A DNA stretch of 64,000 nucleotides from NCBI GenBank assembly GCA_024036415.1, contig JAMWET010006936.1:2177001-2241000 (forward strand), written 5' to 3'. The position numbers and the translations under genes are program-made. The notes under the pieces were generated by a model. It was not told the DNA's origin. It was given only the letters and a program-made list of their open reading frames with translations, and searched no databases. Of the stretch, positions 47,482-59,099 are shown piece after piece. Position 1 is the stretch's first letter; every line of letters starts with the position of its first letter. The DNA is from Prochilodus magdalenae (Eukaryota; Chordata; Actinopteri; Characiformes; Prochilodontidae).

Positions 47482-50400
47482 GTAAGCAAAGATCATTAGA
47501 ATAATAGTAAGAATGAATTTAGGCCACAGTTACCCTTATTCTTGTTTGCTGTTCTTTATTCCTCCTCATAAAGCAGGATGAGATGCTTCACTGATAAATG
47601 AATGGGATAGCTTTTAATTCTCAACATGGCTGCTCCATCCATGGCTGTTTGAAAAGACCCAGTCATGATTAGGGACTGAAGAAAAAAATCCAGTTTATGA
47701 TGAAGTTGAGCAAGACTGCTCAGATATATAGCCCTATAGTCTTCTTTTAGAGACGCTGATCATTCAGTTCCCCACCAAGTCTGGCCTACTCCTCAAAGAA
47801 ACTTGCTATTCTGCCTGAAGAACCTGAAAAGGTTCCTAGCATAATTTATTTAACCATGCATTTACTATTAAAGAATGCAAAGAACTCAATATGCAATTCA
47901 GCAGAACCGATAACTTTTTATTTGCTGATGCTAAAAGTGTATCTTTCATTTCAGTTTAGTTATCTTGCCTGGTCAGTGACAGTGTTGCTTTGAGTTTAGT
48001 ATAGCTTGTATTGAAAGTAGTAAAATGGTGGAATGGGAAATGTTATGTGCCTAAAATACTTGGCTTCATAGTGCAAGTTGCAGTCGCACTGGAGGTGAAT
48101 CAGAACTTTTGGAAATTGGATAAAAGCTTTATCCCTCTCTCTTGATCACTCTCTGTCTCTCTTTATAATTGACCTTTTCATGCTCTCTTTGTTTGACAGT
48201 CTCTTTTTGTTATGTCTCTCCTTCTGTAGTCTTTTACTAGTGTCCTCAGCACATTACATCATTCACACTAGTACTGAGGCTAACAACCTTGCCAAGTCTC
48301 AGAATGAAATCGACCACTGGAACAACTTCTATGGGCTTCTCTAAATTTCAGGATCATTTATTTGGAAAAGAAAAGAAAAAACACTGAGCTTCAGTCTGAG
48401 CCTTTCTTCACACAGCCAACTAAAAGAGTCAGGGGACTATCTCTAAGTGGCTTCTGTAATTGAAAAACACTGAGAAAGACATGAGGAGAGCTTGCATTTG
48501 TGTGAGTGGGAGAGAAGAGACAACAGTGTTAAACAGTGTTGAAGATGAATAGATAAGATCACTCAGTCCCTCAGTGGTGATCTTGATTAAATTAGTTATA
48601 CTGTACATGTTGAACATCTTATATATATATGCACTTTAAAAAAGCAGCAATTTGTGACTGTAGTAATTGTTCTTAGTATGCTGTGCTACCCTGTTCATAT
48701 TTAAAATGGACTGATCCATGTTGTTACTTGATAACCCAGCTGCATGAAGACAGTTTGGACTAAATAAGGCATTTAAGAGGTAAAGTAGAGGAAAGTTATT
48801 GATGATATTCAGTTACTGGTTTGGGTTGTCAGAACAGAGTATTACACAGGTTCAGCAGACCATACATTATGCATACATTAGTTACTTTGTTACTTTAACT
48901 TTGAGTCATTTGCTTCAAGCATAAATGGTAAATATCTGCCAGTATAGCAAAATCATTTCATTTAATGATACTAAGTTAAAAACAAGTTGAAAAACCTTAT
49001 AATATTCTAAGAATGATTTCAAAATGCAAAATTATATATGTTTACTAGATAAAAAAGGATTTTACTGGATGATTACAAATGGTTGCCCCACTCGATAATC
49101 CACATGGTTGAAAATGTTCATCTAGGGTGTCCCTTTCTTGTATTTGCCAAGGGTGCCAGAATCATTAAACCTCCCTATGTTTTTCTTTTAGACAGTACAA
49201 TTGCTCTTGCTTTTTGGTTGGTGTGTATAATAACTGTATTTTATTTTGCCATCAAGCTGTTAACCGAACTAGCATGGCTTGGGTTCTACAAGGTTTATCA
49301 CTCTCAAGAAAAACAATTATCTCCAAAAGGGCAACTTTACAGGAAAAGACAAAAACCTTATTTAGTTTTAGTGCAAGTCAATACTTCTTCCCAAGCAATT
49401 TTGGACTATTTCTGTTTGTTTATTCATGAAAATTTCACACATTGTAAACAGAGGCAGCTGTGTTCAAATGATACATAAAAGTAAAAATCTCCAAAAATTG
49501 GAAACACATGTTTTTCTTTGGACAGCAATGATTTATTTAATTGTGTGCCAAAAAGATGTTCTGTAATGTTATTTTTATGCACTCTGCTCTGACAGGTTGG
49601 CCATTTGGAAGTTTAGTCTGCAAGTTAAGTGGGATGGTGCAAGGAATATCAGTGTCTGCTTCAGTCTTCACTTTGGTAGCCATTGCTGTGGACAGGTAGG
49701 GAAATGTATATGTGTGTATGTGCTAGTTTCTTGATTATACCAAGCACCCATAAGATAAGATAAGATAAGATAAGATAAGATAAGATAAGATAAGATAAGA
49801 TAAGATAAGATAACCTTTTATTATCCCACATGGGGAAATTTGCATGAGAAAAGCCCTTATGGTTTAGGGCAATTCACTGTAAAATCTTTTAGTGCAAAAT
49901 AATATTTACAGGCAGCAGTTATTCCTTTAGATCTTTCTCTTTTCCCATTTAGAACTAATTGTATTACTGTATTTGTACTGGATTTCTTGCAAACATGTAT
50001 TGCTAATACTCAGCTCATATATACTCTGTGTGCTCACATATTATACTCACTTTTGATACCAGCTACTTAGTTTTCTACTGCAGATATTGTACATTTTCAG
50101 TGTAGCTGGTCATCATTGTGATGCTGCCTAAAAACTGCCATGATTTGAAGGTGACAAATTTTGTTCAGAAGAATCTTTGGGAAATACTACATCAAAGGTT
50201 TTTATTCAGAAGAGTTTGGGAAATACTGTGTTAGAGTTCAGATGAGAAACTCTTATCCTCTTAATAAACAACCAGATGTTCAGCTCACTGTAATAATTTA
50301 TCTAAACAATTTTCATGAACATTAACTCAGAAAAATAAGAGAAGATGGTGGAGTGGTGGTGGCGGGCCTTATATGACATCCTAAAAATAGGGTCCCTTTA

Positions 50401-50982
50401 GCAACACTAGAACAAGAAGGCTTTGAAAATCTCAGTTGCCCAGTCACAACTATTTTAAAAAACCCTGTCACTGTATTTTATTTTGATCAGCCTGTGTTAG
50501 TAAAAGTGCTTGTGACACCTCACACAGAGCTTTGAACGTTTAGCTCAATTCATAGAAAACACCAATATATAGTATATGTATAGCCTTTCAGCCTAAAAAT
50601 ACCAAGATATGATTTTTCTTCCATATTACCCAGCCCTACCTTTTACCTGGTACCAGATACCAGGTTTGCCTTTGGAGAGTAGAGTTGATTTAAGGCTGTA
50701 CCATGCAGTAGAAAAAAAAGTCTAAGCACTTTTTTAATGTCTGAATGATGCTCTGACCCTCTGAGTTATTCGATTTTTAAGGGTTGAAATGTGAATGTTA
50801 CTACATCCAGGCGAATAGTAAGCTGCAGCTCTATTGAAATAATGTTTGCATGTTAGGGCTGTTAAATTTCAACACTATTACATAACAACCAGATGCTCTA
50901 CTACTGCCAAAGCAGCTTTACTAGCACACCTGACAAGTCATATGTGTAGAACAGAATATTGGGAAATATTTTATTAACCACA

Positions 50983-51040
<58 letters not shown>

Positions 51041-51073
51041 TGTGTGTGTGTGTGTGTGTGCGTGCGTGTGTGT

Positions 51074-51104
<31 letters not shown>

Positions 51105-52638
51105 ATGTATGAAGCATACAGTATATGAAGTTTGTACTTAAGTATCTAGTGTGCTTAATATGAGTAAGTATATTTTAACATACTAAAATGTACTTAATAT
51201 GTACTTAAGGATATGTAGGTGAATCCTAATGGTGTCTCAAAATAGTACAGTTTAGTACAATTTATTCTATTTAAGTATATTTTAATCACACTACTTATAT
51301 ATTTTTAGCATACTAAGTACATACTATATTGAAAATCATACATTTTCAGTACATTAATCAGGAGTGCACAGAAGTATACAATGTATGCCTAAATTAAGTG
51401 TGCTTGAGTGTACTATTTTCCTACTGTCATGCTTTGCCAAAAGTACTCATTGTAAAATATTGTAAAACACTGTGAAATTGCTGTAAAATATTTTTAATTT
51501 GGCAATACAATTGAATAAAAAATAGAATACACATTTGTTTGCAGCAATCTGCTGTTTTTAAGGAATACAGTGTTTACCACAGTATTAACTATAAATTTAT
51601 GTCAATTCTTTACAGTCTGTACATCTCCTTACAAGTTTGCATTTTTACTTCTGTGTCTATTCCTCCACTGTCCCCTCTGTTTCTTTTAGGTTTCGCTGCA
51701 TTGTCTATCCCTTCAAGCAGAAGCTCACCATCTCCACCTGCACTCTTATCATCATTGTTATTTGGGTTTTGGCCATTTCCATTATGTGTCCATCTGGTGT
51801 CATGCTCCAGGTCACCAAAGAAAGCCGGGTTTCCATCCTGCTGGGTGATGGCAATGCCACACGTCCATTCTACTGGTGCCGTGAGAATTGGCCCAACCAG
51901 GAGATGCGAAAGATCTACACCACTGTCCTCTTTGCCAACATCTATCTAGCCCCACTGACCCTCATTGTCATTATGTATGCTCGGATCGGGATTATGCTCT
52001 TCAAGACAGCTGTTCCAGCTTGTGCGAGTCAAGCTGGAGGTTCCGGGTCCGGTTCTGGGACTGGCTCTGGAAAAGCAAGTGGCTGTGAGGGCAGAGGGCA
52101 CACTGTGTCTCGGAAAAAGAAGCGTGTGATTAAGATGTTGCTGGTCGTGGCCCTGCTCTTCATTCTCTCCTGGCTGCCTCTGTGGACGTTAATGATGCTG
52201 AGTGACTACGCCAGCCTAAGTGAGCACCAGCATCGAGTCATCAACATCTATGTCTACCCTCTGGCCCACTGGCTGGCCTTCTGCAACAGCAGCGTTAACC
52301 CAATCATTTATGGATTTTTCAATGAGAACTTCCGCAGAGGCTTCCAAGCTGCTTTCAAGCTGCAGTTTTGTGCAGCCCAGCGGGGCAAGCGGAAGACCTA
52401 CTCACATCGGGTACAGGGCAATGCAGTTCTACCCACAAATTTGCAGTTGACCAAGGAGCCCGAAGTTGGAGCTGGGTGTTGTAAGCCAGGACTGGGTCTG
52501 GTCCAGGGAATCGGTACTGTGGGAAATAGCAAATGTCTTGGGGAGAACAGCAGAGAGTCTTCCGGAAAGGAAAACTTGAAAGAACAGGATTTGATCATGG
52601 AAGATCTGGAGAAGGTGTGTATTCTATATGCAATTTAG
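47127..52638 (+). CDS. npffr2: Neuropeptide FF receptor 2 (RFamide GPCR), three or four coding exons
   Basis: Class A G-protein-coupled receptor of the plasma membrane. The family binds RFamide peptides (NPFF/NPAF type) and usually signals through Gi/o. Joining 47127-47481, 49596-49695 and 51690-52638 keeps one frame of 467 residues; mammalian NPFFR2 is about 420-520. Visible landmarks: sequons at N9, N25, N40 and N207; N72 in TM1; D100 in TM2; W120 after TM2; C127 and C215 for the conserved disulfide; Q134 (3.32), typical of RFamide receptors; D151-R152-F153 as the DRY-equivalent; W177 in TM4; P240 in TM5; W313-L-P315 in TM6; D324 (6.59), the acidic position proposed to meet the ligand arginine; and N355-P-I-I-Y359 in TM7. 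The stretch [20 protein letters not shown] and the tail motif IMEDLEK resemble NPFFR2 more than NPFFR1. Intracellular loop 3 has a Gly/Ser-rich stretch at 268-279. Paralogue (2a or 2b) not resolved. Confidence 0.9.
47482..49595 (+). other. npffr2 intron 1
   Basis: This 2114 bp intron has GT-AG ends and phase 1. The long frame at 49083-49478 is intronic. The stretch 49230-49530 reads like a decayed dispersed teleost repeat (weak recollection). No other exon is supported. Confidence 0.75.
49596..49695 (+). CDS. npffr2: npffr2 second coding exon (TM3)
   Basis: This 100 bp exon lies between the acceptor TCTGACAG and the donor GTAGGG. It completes G119, then encodes W120 to D151 and two bases of R152. 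It carries ECL1, the TM3 cysteine C127, Q134 (3.32) and the start of the D-R-F motif. It enters in phase 1 and leaves in phase 2, splitting the Arg of D-R-F, a position I recall as conserved in NPFF receptors. It is too short to stand out as an open frame and was found by joining the flanking exons. Confidence 0.88.
49750..49850 (-). mobile_element. LINE 3' tail with (AGATA)n array
   Basis: About 12 units of TAAGA, then CCTTTTATTATCCCACATGG, then GGAAATTT. Read on the - strand this is AAATTTCCCCATGTGGGATA, then AATAAAAGG and the pentamer, the usual 3' end of a fish LINE. It sits 55 bp inside npffr2 intron 2. Confidence 0.65.
50330..50640 (+). repeat. Diverged repeat shared with 13750-14035
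   Basis: See the word pairs given for 13750-14035. This copy is intronic in npffr2. Confidence 0.55.
50984..51102. repeat. TG/CG microsatellite
   Basis: A TG run with a few CG and TT interruptions; intronic in npffr2. Confidence 0.97.
51690..52638 (+). CDS. npffr2: npffr2 third coding exon (TM4 to C-terminus)
   Basis: The acceptor CTGTTTCTTTTAG precedes a G that completes R152, then F-R-C-I-V-Y-P-F follows. The exon encodes ICL2, TM4, ECL2 with C215, TM5, a long ICL3, TM6, TM7 and the C-terminal tail, with C379 as a possible palmitoylation site. Two ends are possible. Reading through gives V-C-I-L-Y-A-I and stops at 52636-52638. Using the donor AAG/GTGTGT at 52614/52615 joins in phase 0 to 53448. 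The open frame extends upstream of 51690, but that part is intron. Confidence 0.9.
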
Positions 52639-53447
52639 CTTTGTGTAGGTTTGACACTTGCAGGCTGGCTTATATTTACCTAGCAGATGGTCGAAAGAGC
52701 CAGAGCAGAACAGAGCAACTTCCAAAATTACAGACAGATACAACAGACAATTAAGCATAAGTGTAATATAATACATTTTTGTAAGTGCTTTGGTAGCGTG
52801 CATGTAGCCTACTTGCTAAGCAATGCTAAAAATGCAGATTTTGAATTAGGGGTATGCTACAACATAATGTCTCCAAGCAATAAGATATGCAGTGTCAGAC
52901 ATTAGCATGCTAGTTAACTGACAAGAATAATACAGCACATTACGAACTTCGTCTTGCTGTGTCCAGTTTAATTAACCATGCTTTAATGGTGTGACCTTAT
53001 GACTAAAGAATCTCCACAGAGAGTTTAATTTTATTTTTAATAAGGCCTGTGCACCCTTTAGTCAACAACGACAAGAATTACATGCTGCAGCACACATCGA
53101 AAGTAAATCTTTGAAAATGACTGGAAAATGACTCTTTTTTGAGGTTAGTGCTATAGAACCATACTATTATCTGCTCATATACAGAAGCTATGCATAAACC
53201 CATACATACAAACCCATTGCAAGAGTGTAGTTCAAAATTAGCTTTCAAGTATAAAATGGCATGTGCCTTTCTAGTTCCTATCACAATCTGCTGCACTTGC
53301 TCCGTTTAATATAGGGCTGAATAAGGTGTTTTAGTGTTAGATATTGGAGGTGCAGCATGCTACGTTCGGTTTGGATATAAGCAAGAGCTAACGTGTCTTG
53401 AATTTAAGAGAAAATGGGGTTACTTAATGTTTTTTTTTTGTTTGCAG

Positions 53448-53465
53448 GTCATATATGACCTCTGA
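53448..53465 (+). CDS. npffr2: Candidate alternative last coding exon of npffr2
   Basis: A strong acceptor (a run of ten Ts, then GTTTGCAG) is followed in phase 0 by V-I-Y-D-L and a stop. Spliced from 52614, the receptor would end EDLEK-VIYDL at 465 residues. Reading on into the intron would instead add VCILYAI. The exon would continue as 3' UTR, and no confident poly(A) signal stands out in the next ~900 bp. Splice signals and phase are seen directly; use in transcripts is inferred. Confidence 0.5.
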   Translation, partial: VIYDL

Positions 53466-54447
53466 TTTTGGAAAACATGGTCAGCTTTGGACTATACCAT
53501 CTGGTGGATTTCACAAATCGTGGTCTATTTTGCCTGATTGAATCACGGTGTGAGATGACATCCCAGTGATTGTAAAGTATTTATTTGATTTTTTCTTGAA
53601 ACTTTAAGGCTGTCATGTCCGAGATACAATGGAAAGCAACCTCTCTTCATCATGAACAACAAATGACGAGAACGCCGAGGATTGATGCTAAATCAGAATC
53701 ATCGAGAATGGATATGCATCTCACTGCTCAGGCAAAGCAGCCTCCTTTTATGAGCTCCTGTCTTTTCACACTTGAGAAGGCCAACTTAAGGAGCATACAA
53801 AGTAAGTGTTAAGGTCCCTAATGCATAGGGACATGTTTGTGGACTATCATAGATTGACTTTGACTAAAGGAAGAGGCTGAAAGGCATATAGCCCTATATA
53901 TAAATTTTGTACTGCTGGCTTGTTAAAATTAATGCAGTTTGGATTTGAGACATTTCAGTATTGAAGTAGTGAACAAATGCAGCTCACAGTAGACTCGATC
54001 TCCAAGTTGGAATATGCTATAGCTATGAGAAGAAGATGCTATCAATTTTCCAACATCGTCCATTGACGTCTCTCTTTCATGTCCTTGCTTGCTTTTCCAT
54101 ACTCATCAATCACTGTAATCGCCTGTTGAAACTGAAATGAACCATGCACTGGCACTATTCTCTGAGCAACGGAACATGGCCTGTTGCAGACAGCGAGATT
54201 TAGTGTGCTCTTAAACCCTGAATGAGTCACAAAATAAGTCCAAAGGGGAAAGCTGTCTTAACTGTCACTGACCATTTCCTCTGATGATTATGGATGGCAC
54301 ACATTTAACTGTCTCTCTGGAAATTCTCCTGGTTATTTTGTACATAAAACAAAATAATGACTTCATGCAGACGGAACTCTTTTTGCATTTCTTAAACAAA
54401 AAAAATGGTGAAGTTTACACATCTTTTTTAAAATATTTTTTTTAATA

Positions 54448-54450
<3 letters not shown>
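53466..54450 (+). other. Probable 3' UTR / downstream flank of npffr2
   Basis: A frame at 53615-53812 has no family features. No AATAAA is obvious before the AT repeat, so the end of the transcript is not placed. Confidence 0.4.

Positions 54451-54522
<72 letters not shown>
54451..54522. repeat. AT microsatellite
   Basis: 36 uninterrupted AT units directly next to the Tc1 element, which inserts at TA. Confidence 0.98.
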
Positions 54523-54526
<4 letters not shown>

Positions 54527-55680
54527 ACAGTGGGAAAAAAAGTATTTGAACACCCTGCAACTTTGCAAGTTCTTCCACTTAGAAATCATAGAGGGGTCTG
54601 AAATTTTCATCTTAGGTGCATGTCCACTGTGAGAGACATAATCTAAAAAAAGAACCTGGAAATCATGATGTATGATTTTTTAATAATTTATTTGTGTGAT
54701 ACTGCTGCAAATAAGTATTTGAACACCTGCCAATCAGCAAAAATTCTGGCCCTCAAAGACCTGTTAGTCCGCCTCTAAAAACTCCACCTCCACTCCACTT
54801 ATTATTCTAAATTAGAAGCACCCGTTTGAGGTCGTTAGCTGCATAAAGACACCTGTCCACCCCACACAATCAGTAAGACCCCAACTACTAACATGGCTAA
54901 GACCAAAGAGCTGTCCAAAGACACCAGAGACAAAATTGTTGACCTCCACAAGACTGGAAAGGGCTTGGTGAAAAAAGATCAACTGTTTGGGAAGCATGGG
55001 GGTGGAAGCATCATGCTTTGGGGGTGTTTTTCTGCACATGGGACAGGACGACTGCACTGTGTTAAGGAGAGGATGACCGGGGCCATGTATTGCGAGATTT
55101 TGGGGAACAACCTCCGTCCCTCATTGAAGATGAGAGCATAGAGCATTGAAGATGGGTCGTGGCTGGGTCTTCCAACATGACAATGACCCAAAGCACACAG
55201 CTAGGATAACCAAGGAGTGGCTCCGTAAGAAGCATGTCAAGGTTCTGGAGTGGCCTAGCCAGTCTCCAGACCTTAACCCTATAGAAAATCTTGGAAGGGA
55301 GCTCAAACTCCGTGTTTCTCAGCGACAGCCCAGAAACCTGGCTGATCTGGAGAAGATCTGTGTGGGGAAATGGGCCAAAATCCCTGCTGCAGTGTGTGCA
55401 GACCTGGTGAAAAACTACGGGACCTCTGTAATTGCAAACAAAGGCTACTGTACCAAATACTAACATTGATTTTCACAGGTGTTCAAATACTTATTTGCAG
55501 CAGTAACACACAAATAAATTATTAAAAAATCATACGTTGTGATTTCCAGGGTTTTTTTTTTAGATTATGTCTCTCACAGTGGACATGCACCTAAGATGAA
55601 AATTTTTGAACCCTCCCTGATTTCTAAGTGGGAGAACTTGCAAAGTCGCAGGGTGTTCCAATACTTATTTTCCTCACTGT
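54527..55680 (+). mobile_element. Internally deleted Tc1-like transposon
   Basis: Inverted ends of about 200 bp: left ACAGTGGGAAAAAAAGTATT, then TGAACACCCTGCAACTTTGC; right GCAAAGTCGCAGGGTGTTCC, then AATACTTATTTTCCTCACTG. The inner ends CTGCAAATAAGTATTTGAAC and TTCAAATACTTATTTGCAGC also pair. The 5' flank shows the TA expected of a Tc1 target; the 3' flank is altered. The interior carries a broken transposase. Confidence 0.88.
54893..55463 (+). pseudogene. Tc1-like transposase, internal deletion and frameshift
   Basis: The frame starts MAKTKELSKDTRDKIVDLHK, the beginning of the DNA-binding domain. After about 24 residues it jumps to KHGGGSIMLWGCFSAHGTG and on to MYCEILGNNLRPSL, so I estimate about 200 residues (rest of the paired HTH and the first catalytic D) are missing. 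A stop at 55139-55141 ends this frame. The rest resumes in another frame at about 55146 with [36 protein letters not shown] and [12 protein letters not shown]. The second catalytic D (H-D-N-D-P) and the E of N-P-I-E-N are still readable. The product cannot be active. Confidence 0.85.
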
Positions 55681-55689
55681 TTACTAATG

Positions 55690-58220
55690 ATTTTTGCTGC
55701 TAAAAGTAATGTGTGTGATGTCTTCTATAAGAGGTAAACAGATTTATATAGTGGCATAATAGTAATGTAACATCTAAGCCTTAAAAAAGTCTGCTTAATT
55801 CACAATTCAGTAAAATGGAACAGTTATTTAAAATGGTTTGATTTTGTTGTCAGAATTGTTCACAGTTGTGGTGACAGGAACCAGACATCCAAACCGTTTA
55901 AGACCTCTAAAACATCTCTCCTAGAAAACCATTAAAGGAAATTGTTACACATATGTTGCCTGATGCCTGAGACATTGTTTTATAATAGAGAATTTTGGCC
56001 TAAAACATTAGGCGAGGTGGTTTAAACAAGCAATATGTATGACGACTCAACCTGTAGAATTCACACTCCAAACAAATAGGGGGCAACGTGCCACCAGAAG
56101 ATGTCTTATTCAGTCCTATTGTAAGAAACCCTCATTAGAAACAAGTGAAACTCCTCAGTGTTAGCATTAACAGCTGTTTACATACCAGGTGTGTGGCTGT
56201 TTACATACCAGGTGTGCCACTGAATGTGAATCTTGAATTGTTCACATCTGTCACAATGTCAAACCTACCCACCTAAGTGTATTCCTGTCAGCTGATTCCT
56301 TTGTGGAACTATTTTTTAACGATGAGTGTACATCTTAACATGGTTTCTCAATGGGAGCAGTAACTTCAACATATGCCACCTGAGCAGTACTATGAGGAGG
56401 CAGGACAGGCCAGTGTTGGTGGCTAGCATGCTAACTTTACAATCTACTGATAGTTTTAGTTCATTTTGGAATGTTTTAAACCACAAATCTCCCCAACAAA
56501 ATCTCTCAAACAAAAATTTCTAAAACATTTTCAGATAATTCACTTTTTACCATCATCAACATTACAAATGAAATTAGAAGACCTGTGAAGTCATTGGTCA
56601 TTGTCAATAATAAATAAAATGTCTATTTGTGTTGAAGACATAGTGACCCCCGGTTGCTATCACCTATGTGTTTCTCTACAGTGCACCATTTTATAATCAA
56701 ACTACTCTAAAAGGCATTGTTTACATTTCATAGACAGAATTATGCAGACTGTACAGACAGATGCAGTTTGAAAAGCTTGTCTGTTTTCTGCATTTTGTAA
56801 TTGTATCTAACAGATGCTGTACATTCCAGATGATGTTGAAGAAGTGGTCCTTCAACTTCTGACACTGTTGTAACATCCAAAAATGTTTTGACTGTTGCTC
56901 GTTTTTAAAGAAATTAAATATGTAAAGTGAAACGGGGCACATTGGGAACAGAACAGGAAACAGTGAAAACCTTTATCATTTGAATGATGCTAAAAGAGGG
57001 GAGTGGGATTATGAAGAAACGAAAAGATTTGAAGCTCTAAAATGCCTTGTATACATAGTAATTATGCGTCATTAGTGAAAGCACAAGCACTAATATGCCT
57101 AAATGCATAAGAAACCCATCCATACATTTACTGAACCTGTACACTTGGATATCTAAAAATTGCAGTGTTGTTTTTGTTCTGTGACCACATTTTCTGAAGC
57201 TGAAAGCAGAAAATATTATTCAGTGTATTTTTCATGCATGCCTTAATGGCATCGCATTCATGTCTGTTATCACCCGAGGGTCAATTTACATGCAGATGGA
57301 TCACGGTATTGTGACCCCTGTTTGTCATATAAGACATGGGAAATGGTTCTGAAAGAGAGAGAGAGACTCTAGAAGCTGTCTAATGAGGCTTTAATTGGTC
57401 TCTTCATGTAATAATTAGGTGTGCAATAATTGCACATGTGCAAAAAAAGTGGAAAGTGATGGTTTGGGGAGACATGTCTTGTCATGACATCTTCCCCATG
57501 GAGTGAAATGCCTGTTGATCATCATGGTCCATTGTGGCCACGTGACTAAAATCACAGTGTGCCGTTTGCATTGTAATGGACAAAACGTGACTTGTTCATT
57601 ATATAGTGTATATTTCTTACTCACATGAATGCAAGCTTGTGTACCAAGGACACATGACAGGCTCAGTAAGACACGTTTGGATGTCTATTCTGAGACCTCC
57701 TTAAACTTCTCAGACAGTAGTCCCATCCTGCCTACAGTGCCCTGCAATACATGTAAAGCAGATAAACACTACAGAGATAATACAGACCTGGAAGGTCTTA
57801 TTAGCATTAGCGGCTGTTCACTTTAAAGAGATTTGCTTAGTGGCTCTAGCACGTGTGAAAGCTTTCCTGAACACTGCTGTCTTTGCTTCATGGGGATTTT
57901 CTTCTGGCACTAATGTAATGACTAATACGTAACTGATCATGTTATAAACACAGTAATGCATGTGCTGCAAATTTACTAATAGCATCATATTTCAACTCAG
58001 CAACCATAAAAATGTAAGCCATGCTCAGAAGATTGTTTTTTTTTTTTAAATAAGCTCAACTTGAGCTGTGTTTTGTAAACATAACACAGATGCATTATTA
58101 AATATATCAGTCTTCAGGTGACTTCTGACAATACTAAGTTAATAATGTGTAATAATGTTGTACACAAGTTGAAGCAGCAAGTTTGGACACATATGTTTGT
58201 GCCTGTTTTTAACATTTTGA
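55690..58220. other. No gene seen
   Basis: Noncoding. 55850-56060 reads like an old dispersed repeat but I cannot name it. 57200-57330 is a unique-looking stretch. Confidence 0.4.
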
Positions 58221-58225
58221 TGAAA

Positions 58226-59096
58226 GACTTATCATCAAAAAAAATGTTGCACCCGGACTGAATCAACCGTCAAAAAAGAGACTTGGTATGTAGGTTTGAC
58301 ATTGTGAGACATAATTTAATGATTCAAGTTTCATGCTCGGCCATAGTGGCTATGTAAGCAGGGATGAGCCTTATCACTGTACCTGAGTGACTATATTAGC
58401 TCGTCTGGTTGCACGTGCTATGGGAAGCGGGATGGCCTTAGTGTCATTACGTACCATACTGGTTGTGTGGATATTACCACAGCATGCTGTTGGCAGGAGT
58501 GGATAGAAGAAGGCACACACCAGCAACATGAAGGATCTGAAGACCTACACAAACTGTGGAGAGAAAGAACCAGATATGCGTGGAGTGACCCAATGATGTT
58601 CATGCCAGACTATAATGGTGTGACTCAGAATGGCAGCAGATTATCATTAGTGACGAGTCACGCTTTTGTCTTGGTGGAGATGCCCAGTGTGTGGAGGCAC
58701 TGTGGTCTGTGCCATTGCTAGACCTATCCCGGATTTACAATGTTTGGGATGCTGTTGGACACACTGTCAACACTCTACCCCTTCCGCAAAACCTCCAGGA
58801 ACTGTGTGAAAATATTCAACTGCATCGGATGGATTACCGAAGGACACCTTGGGAACTTGGGAACATTTACAACTCCATGCCAAGATGTATCTGATGTGGC
58901 ATGAGCAAATATTGTAGTCCAACCCCATACTGATAGAGACACTACTTCTGTATGTGTAGCTCAATAAATTTTGCCCATATCGGTCTAAATTTCTCAGATT
59001 GTATTGTTCCTGGTAAGCTTTATCTTCCTTCCCAATATTACTGCAATCTGATGCTTCAGTGTCTGTGCAACTATTCTCTTGAGGATGAGTGTATTT
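58226..59096 (+). pseudogene. Tc1-like relic, copy 1
   Basis: Left end ACTTATCATCAAAAAAAATG, then TTGCACC; right end CTATTCTCTTGAGGATGAGT in inverted orientation. The interior reads HQQHEGSEDLHKLWRERTRY, then, with frame changes, IISDESRFCLGGDAQCVEAL. This contains the S-D-E-S-R-F block with the first catalytic Asp of Tc1 transposases. The C-terminal part is IYNVWDAVGHTVNTLPLPQN, then LQELCENIQ and NIYNSMPRCI. The middle of the catalytic domain, including the second D, is missing. Confidence 0.75.
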
Positions 59097-59099
59097 GCT

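Larger units (their letters stand above)
49696..51689 (+). other. npffr2 intron 2
   Basis: This 1994 bp intron has GT-AG ends and phase 2. It contains a LINE 3' tail with a pentanucleotide array, a dispersed repeat shared with 13750-14035, and a long TG microsatellite. The stretch 51105-51480 is AT-rich and repeats TACTTAAGTA-like words. Confidence 0.75.

Noticed and set aside
49083..49478. 131-residue open frame between receptor exons 1 and 2
   Set aside because: Wrong context, no GPCR motifs, and overlap with repeat-like text; intronic.
50921..51141. His-Thr and Cys-Val repeat peptides
   Set aside because: Translations of a TG/CA microsatellite.
51539..51949. 136-residue frame overlapping receptor exon 3
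   Set aside because: Shadow frame of the real exon; Pro/Ser-rich by chance.
56070..56090. Further CTCF-like site (AAATAGGGGGCAAC)
   Set aside because: Two or more core mismatches.
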